A stretch of DNA of 64,000 nucleotides, from contig JAKATU010000065.1 in NCBI GenBank assembly GCA_021818585.1, positions 62,001-126,000 of the forward strand. Reading direction: 5' to 3'. Position 1 is the first letter of the stretch; each line of letters opens with the position of its first letter. This document shows positions 25,647-34,343 of the stretch, piece by piece. The notes beneath the pieces were generated by a model. The model ran no database searches and had not been told where the DNA came from. It saw only the letters and a list, made by a program, of their open reading frames with translations. The DNA is from Acidobacteriota bacterium (GTDB lineage Bacteria > Acidobacteriota > Terriglobia > Terriglobales > Acidobacteriaceae). The translations under genes and the position numbers were made by a program.

Positions 25647-27488
25647 ATGGCCGACTTCCCCATCTCACAAGCAGCCGTCAATACTGAATCCGGCAACTAC
25701 CAGAAAAACCAGTTCGGTGTCGCGCTCGACCCACAAATTGTCAAAATGTGCGGCATCGCCGTCTTCGTCGGCCTCATCGGCGGCCTCGTCGCTCAGGGCC
25801 TTCTCGAACTTATTTACTTTTTCACAAACTTCTTCTTTTACGGCAAGCTTTCCTTCGTTATCTCCTATCCCACCCACAACCACCTTGGCCTCTGGGTCAT
25901 CGTCGTTCCGGCGCTCGGTGGTTTGCTCGTCGGCCTGCTCATCTACTTTTTTGAGCCAACTCTGAAAGGCCACGGCATTCCAGAAGCCATGGAAGCCGTC
26001 CTCTTCGGCCAGAGCCGCATGCGCCTGCGCGTGGCCATCCTCAAGCCGCTCGCCACCGCCTTCGCCATCGGCACCGGCGGACCCTTCGGCGCCGAAGGCC
26101 CCATCATCCAGACCGGAGGAGCCATCGGCTCCCTGCTCGGCCAGGCCCTCAAGCTCACTCCCTACAATCGACGCGTCCTGCTTGCATGCGGAGCAGCCGC
26201 AGGCATGGCTGCCACCTTCACCGCACCGCTCGCCGGCGTCCTCGTCGCCGTAGAACTGCTTCTCTTCGAGCTCCGCGCCCGCTCGTTCATTCCAGTGGCC
26301 CTCGCCTCGGCTGTCGCCACCGGGGTCCGCATCCACTTCGTCGGCTGGACTCCGCTTTTCCCTACCCCCGCCTTCAAACTCACCGGCATGACCGAACTCT
26401 GGCTCTTCGCGGTCATGGGCCTCCTCATGGGCGTTGTCGGGCTCTTCATGATCCGCACCCTCGGCTGGCTCGAAGATTTCTTCGACAAGCTCCCAATCAA
26501 ATACGCCACCATTTGGTCGCCTGTCATCGGCGCGCTCATCCTCGGCATCATCGGCTACTTTGTGCCGCAGGTGCTGGGCACAAGCTACGACACCATCCGC
26601 GCCATGCTCAATGACAAGCTCACCCTATCCAGCCTCATCAGCATTGCCGTCGCCAAGTTCTGGGCCCTTGTCATCTCTCTCGGCTCAGGCACCACGGGCG
26701 GAGTCTTCGCGCCATCGCTCGTCGTCGGCGGTGGACTTGGCGCCGCTTTCGCCCTCGGCTGCCGGCACATTTTCCCTCACCTCGTCAGCGATCCCGCCTT
26801 CTATTCGCTCGTCGCCATGGCTGCCGTCTTCGGCTGCATCGCCCGCGCCCCGTTCACCAGTATCATTTTTCTCTTCGAACTCAGCCACAATCCCAACGCC
26901 CTGCTTCCGCTCATCGTCTCCGTCATGATCGCAGACGGCTTCGTCCGCCTCTTCAGCCGGGACTCCATCATGACCATCAAGCTCGTCAAGCGCGGCCTCA
27001 TCGTGACACAGGACTACTCCGTACCCGTGCTCATGCGCGCGCGAATCGATCAGGTCATGAAGAAAAACTTCAACCTCGTCCATGCTGACGAACAACTCAG
27101 CACCGTCGTCCAGAAGTTCCTTCCCGGCGAAATCAGCTTCATCCCCGTCGTCGACTCCACAAACGCACTCCTCGGCATCGTCGAAGCACACGATCTCATG
27201 CGCATCGAGCCGCCGGACCATCACTTCACCATGCGCGAGCTCGCCCGCCAGGACTACGTTCTGGCCTATCCCGGCGAATCCGTTGACCTCGTTCACCGAG
27301 ACATGATGCTAAAAGATGTCGAAAATGTCGTCATCGTGGAATCTCCACAGTCCAGAAAACCCGTCGGCATCGCACGCGCCAACGATATCCTCCAGCTCCG
27401 TCGCTGGCTCCTCGAAGAGGAAACCGGAGAACTCCGCCGTAATACCCTCGACCAACCTGAGCAGTCCGTCACGATGAACACTCCCTGA
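25647..27488 (+). CDS. ClC-family chloride channel/antiporter with CBS pair (second of two)
   Basis: The second ClC protein is 613 residues from ATG 25647, which has CAGGAG at 6 nt; a TTG 24 nt upstream is in frame but has no such site. Motifs: GHGIPEAM (108-115, a variant of GSGIP with His in place of the anion-binding Ser), FGAEGPIIQTGGAIGS with gating Glu150, APLAGVLVAVELLLFEL, and GSGTTGGVFAPSLVVGG. The position of the internal proton glutamate appears to be Leu, so channel-like behaviour is possible. CBS domains follow at about 460-600 (IDQVMKKNFNLVHAD and ELARQDYVLAYPG). It is less like its neighbour than a recent duplication would be. Confidence 0.9.
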   Translation: MADFPISQAAVNTESGNYQKNQFGVALDPQIVKMCGIAVFVGLIGGLVAQGLLELIYFFTNFFFYGKLSFVISYPTHNHLGLWVIVVPALGGLLVGLLIYFFEPTLKGHGIPEAMEAVLFGQSRMRLRVAILKPLATAFAIGTGGPFGAEGPIIQTGGAIGSLLGQALKLTPYNRRVLLACGAAAGMAATFTAPLAGVLVAVELLLFELRARSFIPVALASAVATGVRIHFVGWTPLFPTPAFKLTGMTELWLFAVMGLLMGVVGLFMIRTLGWLEDFFDKLPIKYATIWSPVIGALILGIIGYFVPQVLGTSYDTIRAMLNDKLTLSSLISIAVAKFWALVISLGSGTTGGVFAPSLVVGGGLGAAFALGCRHIFPHLVSDPAFYSLVAMAAVFGCIARAPFTSIIFLFELSHNPNALLPLIVSVMIADGFVRLFSRDSIMTIKLVKRGLIVTQDYSVPVLMRARIDQVMKKNFNLVHADEQLSTVVQKFLPGEISFIPVVDSTNALLGIVEAHDLMRIEPPDHHFTMRELARQDYVLAYPGESVDLVHRDMMLKDVENVVIVESPQSRKPVGIARANDILQLRRWLLEEETGELRRNTLDQPEQSVTMNTP

Positions 27489-27568
27489 AATCTCCCCTGC
27501 TACACTGATCCCGTCACTCATATGCCTCCGCACAGTCGAATCTCAGGGGCATACTTGCGGGAAACGGC

Positions 27569-29401
27569 ATGCACTCAGCCCGAAAAAGCCTGGCCGCGTC
27601 ATTGCTGATGCTTCTCCTGTACTCGCTTCCCGCAGTCGGCCAATCCACACCTGAAACACCCCTGACCCTCGGCTCCCGGCTCGTAGCCTCCGCCGAACCG
27701 CCCGTCTCACGCCCCGCTACCACACCCTGCGCCGTCACCCTTCTCCATCGCGAAGCCTTCAATCATCGCGGCAATGGCTCCTCCTACACCGCGTACCCCC
27801 ACCCGTTTCAATACGCGCCTCCCGCAAATTGCTCCGCCCCATGGGCCAAGGTCGTGCTCCAGATCAGCTTCTCCATCCCCGCCGGTCGCCAGTATGACCG
27901 TACCGTCGCCCTCTGGCTCGACGGCATCAATCTCTACTTCGCCACCACCATGGAACCCGAACCCGGCCAGCCCCAGCACTGGCGCATCGCCCGCGACCTC
28001 ACCAGCTACTCCGCGCTCTTCCGGCACCCGCACCCCGGCCAGATCATCCTCAACAACCTCATCAGCCCCACCACCAACCAGCCCATTTACGTCACCGCCC
28101 GCCTGCTCTTCTACCCTCTCGCGCACCATCAACTCGCGCCGCGCGTTCCCGACCGCGTCTACCCGCTAAGCAACGACCCCGCCGGAGCGCAGCAGGCCCT
28201 CAACACGCCCAACCAATCCCTCGCCCGAACCTTCACCTTCCCCCGCAACATCCAGCGCGCCTACCTCGACGTCATCGCCCAAAGCCAGGCCCACGACGAA
28301 CGCTGGTATACCTGCGTCGACCGGCAATACCTCCAGCAAACCCGCGCATACTCTCTGGAGACATTCGAGGCATGCGACGGCGGCAGCCTCCGCGCCGTCG
28401 AAGTCCTCATCGACCACCACCCCGCCGGACTCGCCCCCGTCTATCCATGGATCTTCGCCGGCGGCATCGCCCCACGACTCTGGCTGCCAACCCCCGGCAT
28501 CCAGACCACCAACTTCATACCCTTCCGCGTCGATCTATCACCCTTCGCTGGCCTGCTCGACAACGGCCATCCCCACACCGTCTCCGTCCGGGTCCTCGGC
28601 GCCGACCACTTCTTCAACGTAGCAGCCAATCTTCTCCTCTATCAGGACCACCACGCCGCCCAGCTCCACGGCAAACTCCTCGAAGACACGCTCAGCCCCA
28701 ACCAACCCGCCGGCCTCACCGTACAAAGCACCCTCCACCCCAACCACGCCGGAGAAACCATCGGCCATCTCAACACCCGTATGGCGCAGTCTTACGTCAT
28801 CCTCGGCTCACTCCAGACCCCGCGAGGCAAACGCATCACCACCGTCCGCTATACGCAGGACTTCCTCAATCTCCAAACCTTCACACGCCCCGGCCCCAAA
28901 CGATACAACGAAACCATCCTCCAGAATACGACCGTCTCCATGCAGGTCACACACACCCTCAACGGCAGGACGCAAAGCACCCTCACGCTCACCCAGAGCG
29001 ATCCCCTATCCCTCGACTCACGCAAAACCATGATCACCACCGGCCAGAACTTCACCGCGCGCGTAGCCGTCCATCAGGGACACGAAATCACCCTCCGCAC
29101 CACCACCGCATCCGGCAAGCCCTATTACGCCCACCTCAACGAGCAACTCAACACTCGCGACCGCGCCTTCGGCAAAACCATCCCCACACCCCTCGACCGC
29201 AGCACCTTCCACCACCAGCAACTCGGACGAGAAACCGTCGCCTTCCGCGACTCTATCGGAAGCTGTTATCACGCCGCCATCGCCTCCCATCACGAACGCC
29301 TCACCGCCATCCACGAAGGCACCGGCTGCCCCAGCCACCAAAACCACATCCACAGCCAGTCCCGCCCAGACCACCCCTGGCTCGTGCCACTTCATCCATA
29401 G
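27569..29401 (+). CDS. Secreted peptide-N-glycosidase A (PNGase A)-like protein
   Basis: A 610-residue exported protein (signal SLAASLLMLLLYSLPAVGQ). After a Pro-rich start, the segments VVLQISFSIPAGRQYDRTVA, LWLDGINLYFATTMEPEP, WRIARDLTSYSALFR and IILNNLIS...YVTARLLFYP match the plant/fungal PNGase A (peptide amidase) family. There, [YF]DR...LWLDG...TAEP and DVT.YS.L are typical. PNGase A removes whole N-glycans from glycoproteins, including those with core alpha-1,3-fucose found in plants. The C-terminal half (ASGKPYYAHLNEQLN, IGSCYHAAIASHHERLTAIH) is also family-like. It stands 80 nt after the second ClC. Assignment is from remembered family patterns and needs a profile check. Confidence 0.75.
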   Translation: MHSARKSLAASLLMLLLYSLPAVGQSTPETPLTLGSRLVASAEPPVSRPATTPCAVTLLHREAFNHRGNGSSYTAYPHPFQYAPPANCSAPWAKVVLQISFSIPAGRQYDRTVALWLDGINLYFATTMEPEPGQPQHWRIARDLTSYSALFRHPHPGQIILNNLISPTTNQPIYVTARLLFYPLAHHQLAPRVPDRVYPLSNDPAGAQQALNTPNQSLARTFTFPRNIQRAYLDVIAQSQAHDERWYTCVDRQYLQQTRAYSLETFEACDGGSLRAVEVLIDHHPAGLAPVYPWIFAGGIAPRLWLPTPGIQTTNFIPFRVDLSPFAGLLDNGHPHTVSVRVLGADHFFNVAANLLLYQDHHAAQLHGKLLEDTLSPNQPAGLTVQSTLHPNHAGETIGHLNTRMAQSYVILGSLQTPRGKRITTVRYTQDFLNLQTFTRPGPKRYNETILQNTTVSMQVTHTLNGRTQSTLTLTQSDPLSLDSRKTMITTGQNFTARVAVHQGHEITLRTTTASGKPYYAHLNEQLNTRDRAFGKTIPTPLDRSTFHHQQLGRETVAFRDSIGSCYHAAIASHHERLTAIHEGTGCPSHQNHIHSQSRPDHPWLVPLHP

Positions 29402-30131
29402 CCAGAAATAAAACCGCTCGCAACACCGCATCACACCCCTACAGATGAATCCTGCTCAGCAACGCTGCATAGCGCGCATCCCCCGAATCGGATCAAGCAA
29501 CGGCTCCGTCTACAGATAAACAACCGCATAACACCGCTGATCCACTGCCTGGTTCAAAAGCGAAAACGCAATATCCCGGTCATTAAAATCATTCGATCCC
29601 TTACTCTGTTCCGCGCTCCTCGGAACAGACATTCTCCTCGGCCTCGCCTCCACCGGCGGTGACTTCAATCTCGCATGGCATTTCGAGCTGGTCTTCTTCA
29701 CGCCAAAAGCCTTTGCAGACGGCGCCATCGACACCTTCATCACAACCCTGGCGCGGTTCAACACCGCGCTGGCCAAAACTACATCTACATTATCGACACG
29801 CCCATCGCCTTCAGTTACGCACCCGTCTGCGAAAGAACCTACGCCCTCGACACACCCTAGGTCATTCCCTATCCATATAGCCGCCGCACCCCTTTACAAA
29901 ATCCAAGGTGGCACCGCCGCCCAGAGCATTTTCCCTATAGGTGTAAAGCGAATGAGCCAAGCCAATGCAGTCTTTCCCTCAAGAAAAGCTGCACCGGATT
30001 GGATTCATAATCTCCACGGGAATAGGGGAAATACCCTCAACCCATCCCGAAATAATCTGCTCCCTGATACAAGCTCCGCCTCGGCGGGATATCATGCAGG
30101 TCCATATCACCAGAGCGTATAAATATTTCTG
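29402..30131. other. Long gap with a decayed gene
   Basis: This 730-base region has no intact gene. Its middle carries the frameshifted coding remnant at 29541-29860. The last 250 bases are noticeably AT-richer than the surroundings and should include the promoter of the DUF1080 gene. Confidence 0.4.
29541..29860 (+). pseudogene. Frameshifted remnant of an unrecognised protein
   Basis: One frame reads TAWFKSENAISRSLKSFDPL, then GTDILLGLASTGGDF, NLAWHFELVFFTPKAF and ADGAIDTFITTLARFNTALA. Near 29770 it loses sense and the next frame continues GQNYIYIIDTPIAFSYAPVC and ERTYALDTP to a TAG at 29858-29860. Third codon positions in the first part are strongly G/C, as in real genes here, and the two pieces join naturally with one indel. 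No start codon is present because stops precede 29541. I do not recognise the family. An 88-codon frame on the minus strand overlaps it and is the weaker reading. Confidence 0.4.
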
Positions 30132-30986
30132 ATGAAAACCTTACGCCTTCTCGCTCTGCTCCTCTGCACCCTCGCGCTTCCGCTTGCAGTCACCGCCCAG
30201 ACACGATCAAAAACCCGCGCCGAACTCCTCAAGGTCAAGCCCAACATCGCCGGACAGCGCGACGGCGTCTTCATTCAGCCCAACCCGCTCGACTTCGCCA
30301 ACCACACGGGCTACATCTCCCTCTTCAACGGCAAAAACCTCAAAGGCTGGGATGGCATGCCAGGTGTCTGGAGCGTCAGGAACGGAGCCATCGTCGGCAT
30401 CTCCACCAAACATCACAATGCTGGCAACACCTTCCTCGTCTACCACGGCATCCAGGCCAAAGACTTCGACCTCAAGCTCGAAATCAGGGACCAATGGGGC
30501 GGCGGAAGCGGCGTCCAATACCGCAGCAGCACCGGCATCCCGCCCGGCCGCACCGCTGTCCCCGGCGCGGCGCCACTCAATCCCCGCTGGGTCATGATCG
30601 GCCCACAGGCTGACTTCTGGTATCCCGTCAACGCACAGGCAAGGCAATACAGCGGCCAGCTCTACTCGCAGAACACGCACCTCGGCATCATCGCCTGGCG
30701 CGGCCAGGTCGTGCAGTCAGAGCCCGGCAAGCTCCCGCGCCTCGTCGGCATCATCGGCAACCGGACCCGGCTCGGCGCCTACGTCAAAACCGGCCAATGG
30801 AACCAGTACGAAATCATCGCCCGTGGCGGCGTCATCCTTCAGATCCTCAACGGACGCCTCATGTCCGTCCTCATCGACGACAACCCCAACTCCTCCAACA
30901 ACGTCTCGGGCTTATTCGGCCTGCAAATTGAAGGAACTCCCTGCAAAGTCTCCTTCCGCGACATCTGGCTCAAAAAATACGACTGA
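30132..30986 (+). CDS. Secreted DUF1080 (3-keto-disaccharide hydrolase-like) protein
   Basis: A 284-residue exported protein (signal LRLLALLLCTLALPLAVTAQ). The body has the DUF1080 pattern: YISLFNGKNLKGWDG, WSVRNGAIVGIS, DFDLKLEIRDQWGGGSGVQY, then QYSGQLYSQN, QWNQYEIIARG, LNGRLMSVLIDD and GLFGLQIEG...VSFRDIWLKK. The fold is a concanavalin-like jelly roll. Members act in the 3-keto-glycoside route of disaccharide or glycoside breakdown, or bind carbohydrate. It lies between the PNGase A-like gene and the receptor gene and shares a bidirectional terminator with the latter. Confidence 0.88.
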   Translation: MKTLRLLALLLCTLALPLAVTAQTRSKTRAELLKVKPNIAGQRDGVFIQPNPLDFANHTGYISLFNGKNLKGWDGMPGVWSVRNGAIVGISTKHHNAGNTFLVYHGIQAKDFDLKLEIRDQWGGGSGVQYRSSTGIPPGRTAVPGAAPLNPRWVMIGPQADFWYPVNAQARQYSGQLYSQNTHLGIIAWRGQVVQSEPGKLPRLVGIIGNRTRLGAYVKTGQWNQYEIIARGGVILQILNGRLMSVLIDDNPNSSNNVSGLFGLQIEGTPCKVSFRDIWLKKYD

Positions 30987-31081
30987 AACACCTGGGGCAA
31001 ACTCACAGGTACCCCGTCCCGATTTTTTGGGAATTGGGATCAGATATACTCACGCGTGCAAATACAGAGGACACCCTGTAG

Positions 31082-31146
31082 CAGCCCTGAGCGAGCCAAA
31101 GGCAAGTCGAACGGGTCCACGAAGCCGGCGTGGGTGTCGGTGCAAA
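31082..31146. repeat. Dispersed intergenic repeat, family B, copy 2
   Basis: Starts CAGCCCTGAGCGAGCCAAAG and matches 14391-14453 in the same orientation. Both copies are intergenic and lie 17 kb apart. Neither has inverted ends or an open frame, so this is a small non-coding repeat rather than an insertion sequence. Confidence 0.6.
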
Positions 31147-31249
31147 GCGCCGAATTTTTTCCGCATACAGAGACAACGGTTTGTCAAAGATATTCCCAAC
31201 CATTAAAACCACAAGCCAAACGCCCTCGTATCGCTGTGATTGTCATCTA

Positions 31250-31281
31250 AAAAGCAGGGCATGTTTCCATGCCCTGCTTTT
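31250..31281. terminator. Strong bidirectional terminator
   Basis: GCAGGGCATG and CATGCCCTGC form a 10-bp stem with a TTTC loop, flanked by AAAA on the left and TTTT on the right, which extends the stem to 14 bp and gives a U tract on both strands. It serves the receptor gene (minus) and probably the DUF1080 gene (plus). Confidence 0.85.
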
Positions 31282-31305
31282 GCTACTGATCGCAAATCAG
31301 TCAGG

Positions 31306-33951
31306 CTATTTGGCGCCGATGGTGATGGACACGATGAACTCACGCGGAGCGCCCGGGTCCACAAGCGTGTAACCACCAAAGCTCGTACCGAAATATCCAC
31401 CACTCGTGATGTACGCCAACGGGTTGTACTGGTTGCCCAGAAGGTTTTCTATGCCAAGGGAAAGATGAAGCGGAGTTGCCGCCACCCGCGGCGGCATCCC
31501 ATGGAACAAGTGCCCGATTCCATGTAGCGAAGCGACAGTATTAAAGTTCACTACTCCATAACCTGGCTCGGTTTGCAGGGTTGGCGCGTTGTTCACATTA
31601 CTGAACAAATAACGTGACCCTACATACTGCCACCACACTTCCGGAAGGATCGAGAATATCCCATGCGACGAATCAAATCGTCCCGTCACACCAATATTTG
31701 TCGTCACTTTCGGGCTGTTTGAAATCGGATATTTGCCGAAGTTTTCTGTGCTGCCACTCGGAACATACGACAGGAAATAGTTGTGCTGAACAATTCCGTT
31801 TCCATGAATTTCCACATAGCGGATTGGCGAATCGTCGAAGTTAAACGAAACACCGTTGTAAATGCTGGACGCAAGCGCGATCGAAGCAGGCAGCGCCAAC
31901 TGGGCAGTCTGCGTCACCACGTCTACGTGGTCTACCTTGTCGTGGAAATAGGTCGCATCCAGCGAGCAATTGCCAAAAAACGCCGCCGGACATTTCGTCA
32001 CAAGAAAACCGCCCTCTGTATTCGCGCTCTTCACCGCATGCAGCGCCGCAATGTTGACGCCCGTTGTCGGCCGATTCGCGCCAAACGCCGAATCTGTGGG
32101 ATTCTCATACGTCACCGCATAATTGCCGTGTAAGGTAAGCCATGGCGACACGTGATAATGCATACCCACAAACGGGGAAGGCTTCAAAAAGCTCTTATGA
32201 GTCGACGGGGCCTGCTGAGAATCATTCCCTGGATTTCCATTCGGAAAATCAGCAACCCCCGTGTTGAAATAATATGTGCGGAAGAACTGACCTGCTATTC
32301 CTGGAGTAATCACAAGCCTGTTCTTGAAAAGGCTAATCTGGTCCTGCAGATAGCTGAACCCGTAATCGGTAAACAGCCTGTCCGCATTAAAAAAGGCCGG
32401 ATTCGCCTGGCTTGTTCCTAAGCTCGTGTTATACAAGGCAACTGGATTGTGATATCCCTCGTGCATCCAGTATCCGCCGACCTCCATGGAATTATGCGGC
32501 AACAGAATATCCATAACACTCTTATTGCCGATCGTATTGGAAGCAGGATCGTACCACTCATGACGAACCGCATAATTCGGTCCGTAGTAATTCACAACGC
32601 GGTTATGCAGACGATAGCCGTGACGGAACCAAGACTTCGAGTGAAATAAAAGATGGTCCGACAAGGTCAGGTTAAGCTTCCCGTAAAGAATATCGCTCTG
32701 CGTCTTGATCAACTTGTTCCATACATTCTTTGCAAGAGCAGAGTAAACCCCGCTCGTCTTCTGGCTGTAATACTGCACCCCGTTTGGAACTGCAGTAGCA
32801 GGCTGCGAATCCGGGCCAAAGAGCCCAGTCGTCGTCACCGCATCGCCATAATTGTTGTTAAAGGCAGGCGTAACGGGATCGATCGGCAGAAAATTCGGGC
32901 GCTGCTCCGCATTGCGCGAATGATAAAAACCCATGCTGATATCCCCGTTGGAAAACTCCTTCCGTATCTTTAAGTAACCAGCGTAGCCGTGCGATGGGGC
33001 ATTGTATTTTGGAATGCCCGTCGTCCCCGTTCTAAACGTATCGTTGGACGCATATCCAAAAGCACCCACGCCCGACCAGCCATGGTATTGGCCGGTATTG
33101 AAAATGAAATGCTCAAGATAGGTGTTATAACTTCCAGCATCAAATCCTGCACTCAGTTTGAATCCCGGCGTCGAACTCGGCTGAACAGGAATATAGTTGA
33201 CGGTTCCGCCCAGGCTGTCGAACCATCGCGTGGATGGCGCTCCCGGGCCATATCCCACCGTAATGCCGTGAATCATGTCCATGATCGGGATCTGCGTCGT
33301 CTGCCACTGACCATTGTTGGAAATCGTATTGTTCATCGGTACGCCGTCAAACAGGAAACTGATCCCGTTGCGCAATACGTCTCCATTCACGCTGCTCCAG
33401 CCACCTTTCAGACCTCGCAGCACGATTTCGCTGCGTGCCGTCGCAGCAACTCCTCCGTAGCCGTACACGTAAATTCCAGGTGCTGCCGTCAACGACTGCG
33501 CTGCGCTTCCAAATGGCCCGGATACCCCTCTGAGTTCGTCCCGAGATATCGTGGCTTCCGTCACAGACGTTGCGGCTGAGCCTCGGGCTGTCACCTTAAC
33601 CGTTTGCGCCACCGACGCGATTTGAAGAGTGACAGAAAATTGCAGCGCATGGTTCGCCTGCAGGTTGATGTCTGACTTGGTGAACTTTGTAAATCCGTTG
33701 GCGCTCACACTCATGCTGTAAGTCCCGCCAGTAATTCCATGAATTGCAAAAGAACCTGAATGCTTGCTGTAAGTGTGGTAAGTGGAGCTCTTTGAAGCGT
33801 TCGTAATTTGAATCATGGCTCCGTCTACGGGCTTACCGTCCGCGCTATGAACCGTACCTTCAACAGTACTTTGCGCCACAGCTTTCGAATGGACGCCGAA
33901 CAACGTGCTAAGCACAATTAGGAAACAGAAGACTCTACTGGTAAATCGCAT
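31306..33951 (-). CDS. TonB-dependent outer-membrane receptor with carboxypeptidase-regulatory-like domain
   Basis: An Oar/SusC-like receptor of about 881 residues. ATG 33951 is chosen: CAGGAG lies 6 nt before it and a signal peptide follows directly (VFCFLIVLSTLFGVHSKAVA); the frame is open to 34047. Next comes a Cna-B/carboxypeptidase-like beta domain (VEGTVHSADGKPVDGAMIQI). A plug domain follows (LRGVSGPFGSAAQSLTAAPG, FDGVPMNNTISNNG), then a long beta-barrel ending in VSITIGAK. Such receptors take up large substrates, commonly glycans, using TonB energy. No SusD-like partner is adjacent. Its composition looks lower in GC than its neighbours. Neighbouring secreted glycan-active genes make a carbohydrate ligand plausible. 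Confidence 0.9.
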   Translation of the reverse strand: MRFTSRVFCFLIVLSTLFGVHSKAVAQSTVEGTVHSADGKPVDGAMIQITNASKSSTYHTYSKHSGSFAIHGITGGTYSMSVSANGFTKFTKSDINLQANHALQFSVTLQIASVAQTVKVTARGSAATSVTEATISRDELRGVSGPFGSAAQSLTAAPGIYVYGYGGVAATARSEIVLRGLKGGWSSVNGDVLRNGISFLFDGVPMNNTISNNGQWQTTQIPIMDMIHGITVGYGPGAPSTRWFDSLGGTVNYIPVQPSSTPGFKLSAGFDAGSYNTYLEHFIFNTGQYHGWSGVGAFGYASNDTFRTGTTGIPKYNAPSHGYAGYLKIRKEFSNGDISMGFYHSRNAEQRPNFLPIDPVTPAFNNNYGDAVTTTGLFGPDSQPATAVPNGVQYYSQKTSGVYSALAKNVWNKLIKTQSDILYGKLNLTLSDHLLFHSKSWFRHGYRLHNRVVNYYGPNYAVRHEWYDPASNTIGNKSVMDILLPHNSMEVGGYWMHEGYHNPVALYNTSLGTSQANPAFFNADRLFTDYGFSYLQDQISLFKNRLVITPGIAGQFFRTYYFNTGVADFPNGNPGNDSQQAPSTHKSFLKPSPFVGMHYHVSPWLTLHGNYAVTYENPTDSAFGANRPTTGVNIAALHAVKSANTEGGFLVTKCPAAFFGNCSLDATYFHDKVDHVDVVTQTAQLALPASIALASSIYNGVSFNFDDSPIRYVEIHGNGIVQHNYFLSYVPSGSTENFGKYPISNSPKVTTNIGVTGRFDSSHGIFSILPEVWWQYVGSRYLFSNVNNAPTLQTEPGYGVVNFNTVASLHGIGHLFHGMPPRVAATPLHLSLGIENLLGNQYNPLAYITSGGYFGTSFGGYTLVDPGAPREFIVSITIGAK

Positions 33952-34343
33952 CAACGACTCCTGATTTCTCACTCGGTTGTATTTATGTTTTTCGAACACT
34001 TGCAATGCAGGTAGGGCAGGGTGAGATGGATTACAGATCGACCTCATCTCAGGCTGGATAATAGCCGCCGAATGTTAAAGGGTGACGTTAACGCGATGAC
34101 GAAATATTCATTACAAATAGTTCAAATGTTACTGATGCTTTAATATCTGATGAACTACTGAACGAAGCGAATCAATACCCCCCCTTTAAACCAAATGAAG
34201 ACGGCATCGGAATCAAGCTGAATCAGAATCCACCTGCATGGACTTCATCTCCAGCTTGCCCCGTCTGGCACGCCAAATTTGAGCCGCAACGGCAGAGCCT
34301 CAAACTTTCCCCAGATCCTGAAAATGCCTTATAAATTTAGCCG
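33952..34343. other. Divergent promoter region, no gene seen
   Basis: This AT-richer 392-base stretch separates the receptor gene from the GH16 gene. It should contain both promoters. A CTTATAAATTT string just before the GH16 start might be a -10 element, but no paired -35 is convincing. Confidence 0.4.

Noticed and set aside
29510..29776. 88-codon minus-strand frame
   Set aside because: It overlaps the plus-strand remnant, whose third codon positions fit genome bias better. I kept the plus-strand reading but note the ambiguity.
31250..31281. Possible small RNA or mobile-element end at the long hairpin
   Set aside because: Position between convergent genes, 14-bp extended stem and U tracts on both strands are fully explained by a bidirectional terminator.
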